Source of the DNA: Nitrospirales bacterium
GTDB lineage: Bacteria; Nitrospirota; Nitrospiria; Nitrospirales; UBA8639
NCBI GenBank assembly: GCA_031315865.1
Contig: JALDRJ010000002.1
Coordinates: forward strand, 1,090,001-1,154,000
Length of the DNA stretch: 64,000 bases
Reading direction: 5' to 3'
Position numbers and translations under genes: made by a program. Shown piece by piece: positions 63,313 through 64,000 of this stretch. Every line of letters starts with the position of its first letter. Positions within the stretch are counted from its first letter, which is position 1. The notes beneath the pieces are model-generated. The model made no database searches. It worked only from the letters and a program-made list of their open reading frames with translations, and was not told where the DNA came from.

Positions 63313-64000
63313 GCCTGCCCTCCTGAATATGGAAGCTGACCAGCCTCTTGCCGGCGGCGATGTTCTAATAAAAACTTTCGGCGCAGAAGCCCTCCCGGAT
63401 CATCAGGAATACGCCGAAGCCATTGCTCCATGGCCTGCTGTGACTCCATGTCACGTTTTTCTTCTCTCGATAAACCCGCAGTCATTCTGGAACCCTGATC
63501 CTCGCTCTCTACGTCTTGTTCGGATGGATCGCCAACGTCTTCCGCCTGCTGCATTTCTTCGCCACTCTTGTCTGTTTCGCTCTCACCAAGTTGTTCAGCG
63601 TGCTCCCGCTCAGATTGAGTTTCCGAACCGAACGGTTCCGATGATTGCTGAGAAGCCTGTCGCTCCGTGTCTTGAGAAGAGCGTTCTTGAGGCTGATCTG
63701 ACTGACCGTTTGACTGTTCGCCTGCTTGCGAAGCGTCGGCCTGTTGTTGATCGGCCTGTTGCTGATCCGTTTGTCGCTGATCAGGCTGTTGCGATTGCTC
63801 TCCCTGCGATTCGCTCTGGGATTGACCGTTTTCAGAAGACTGTTGATCTTGAGAAGGCTCATTCTGTGAGCCGGGACTCTTATTTTGTTGGTCATGTTGT
63901 TGAATTAACTTGCTGATGAGTTCATGGTTAAACTGCGCATCTTCATGATGTGGGTCACGCTTCAGGACCGTCTGATACGCCTGCAGGGCTTCCTGTAGCT
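63306..64000 (-). CDS. Bat-type TPR protein, C-terminal part (runs off the window)
   Basis: The open minus-strand frame from the window end shows a TPR-like helix (ALQAYQTVLKRDPHHEDAQF), then a long Gln/Ser/Glu-rich disordered stretch and the typical ending MEQWLRRIPDDPGGLLRRKF. The ending is that of BatB/BatC-type TPR proteins. The first part, including any von Willebrand domain, is outside the window. Overlaps batD by 7 bases (ATGGTGA), indicating coupling. Confidence 0.75.
   Translation of the reverse strand, partial: LQEALQAYQTVLKRDPHHEDAQFNHELISKLIQQHDQQNKSPGSQNEPSQDQQSSENGQSQSESQGEQSQQPDQRQTDQQQADQQQADASQAGEQSNGQSDQPQERSSQDTERQASQQSSEPFGSETQSEREHAEQLGESETDKSGEEMQQAEDVGDPSEQDVESEDQGSRMTAGLSREEKRDMESQQAMEQWLRRIPDDPGGLLRRKFLLEHRRRQEAGQLPYSGGQAW

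Overview
The window looks like chromosomal sequence from a bacterium of the phylum Nitrospirota, probably a Nitrospira relative. This is an inference from gene content: a PCP_red-domain protein beside an Mrp/NBP35 ATPase, a hopanoid epimerase HpnA next to a CruF-type carotenoid protein, MlaA, VPLPA-CTERM sorting, HD-GYP/HDOD signalling proteins, and the first ~110 nt of a 16S rRNA gene at the left edge. No database search was possible.

Layout. 1-8.1 kb (mostly minus strand): 16S rRNA 5' end with a readable rrn promoter and boxA, rhomboid protease, DHH phosphoesterase, LOG-family protein, then dus and maf (plus), a VapBC module flanked by a broken copy of the maf 3' end, and an mrp/PCP_red operon. 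8.2-8.4 kb: a candidate structured small RNA with its own promoter and a 17-bp terminator hairpin. 8.6-21.1 kb (all plus): an accessory island of exported and peptide-related genes: a lipoprotein, a metzincin-like protease, an exported HEAT-like protein, a Cys-rich small lipoprotein, a filamentous-haemagglutinin-type TpsA exoprotein, then a GC-richer cassette of a PatA-like subtilisin, a 70-aa CGGC protein, a PatG-C-terminal-like protein and a second Cys-rich small peptide, then a RelE/ParE toxin-antitoxin pair and a second TpsA. 21-32 kb (minus): SLC13 permease, MidA-type methyltransferase, an atypical histidine kinase lacking its phospho-acceptor His, and isoprenoid lipid genes (cruF-like, hpnA, ispA), then gpmA. 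32-49 kb: mixed housekeeping and envelope genes, two HD-GYP paralogues, an HDOD protein, an RpoD-like sigma factor, MlaA, AI-2E transporter and MscS.

49.5-54.5 kb: a segment bounded by 20-bp direct repeats of the 3' end of tRNA-fMet. It holds a dockerin-bearing SGNH esterase, a cohesin-like VPLPA-CTERM protein and a dead IS3 transposase fragment. The terminator expected just after the tRNA is now on the far side of the segment, so this reads as an integrated element at the initiator tRNA. 54.6-64 kb: a HigBA-type module and a minus-strand operon with Bat/TPR, BatD, Gld-type ABC transporter and DUF4340 genes, running off the right edge.

The most unusual content is (i) the PatA/PatG-like cassette with two small peptides sharing the pattern C-x7-C-x2-N-x-PPGC-x-C, with none of the usual cyanobactin tailoring enzymes in view; (ii) the tRNA-fMet island with a possible cohesin-dockerin surface pair; and (iii) the candidate small RNA at 8.25-8.40 kb. 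No CRISPR array and no intact integrase or transposase was found.
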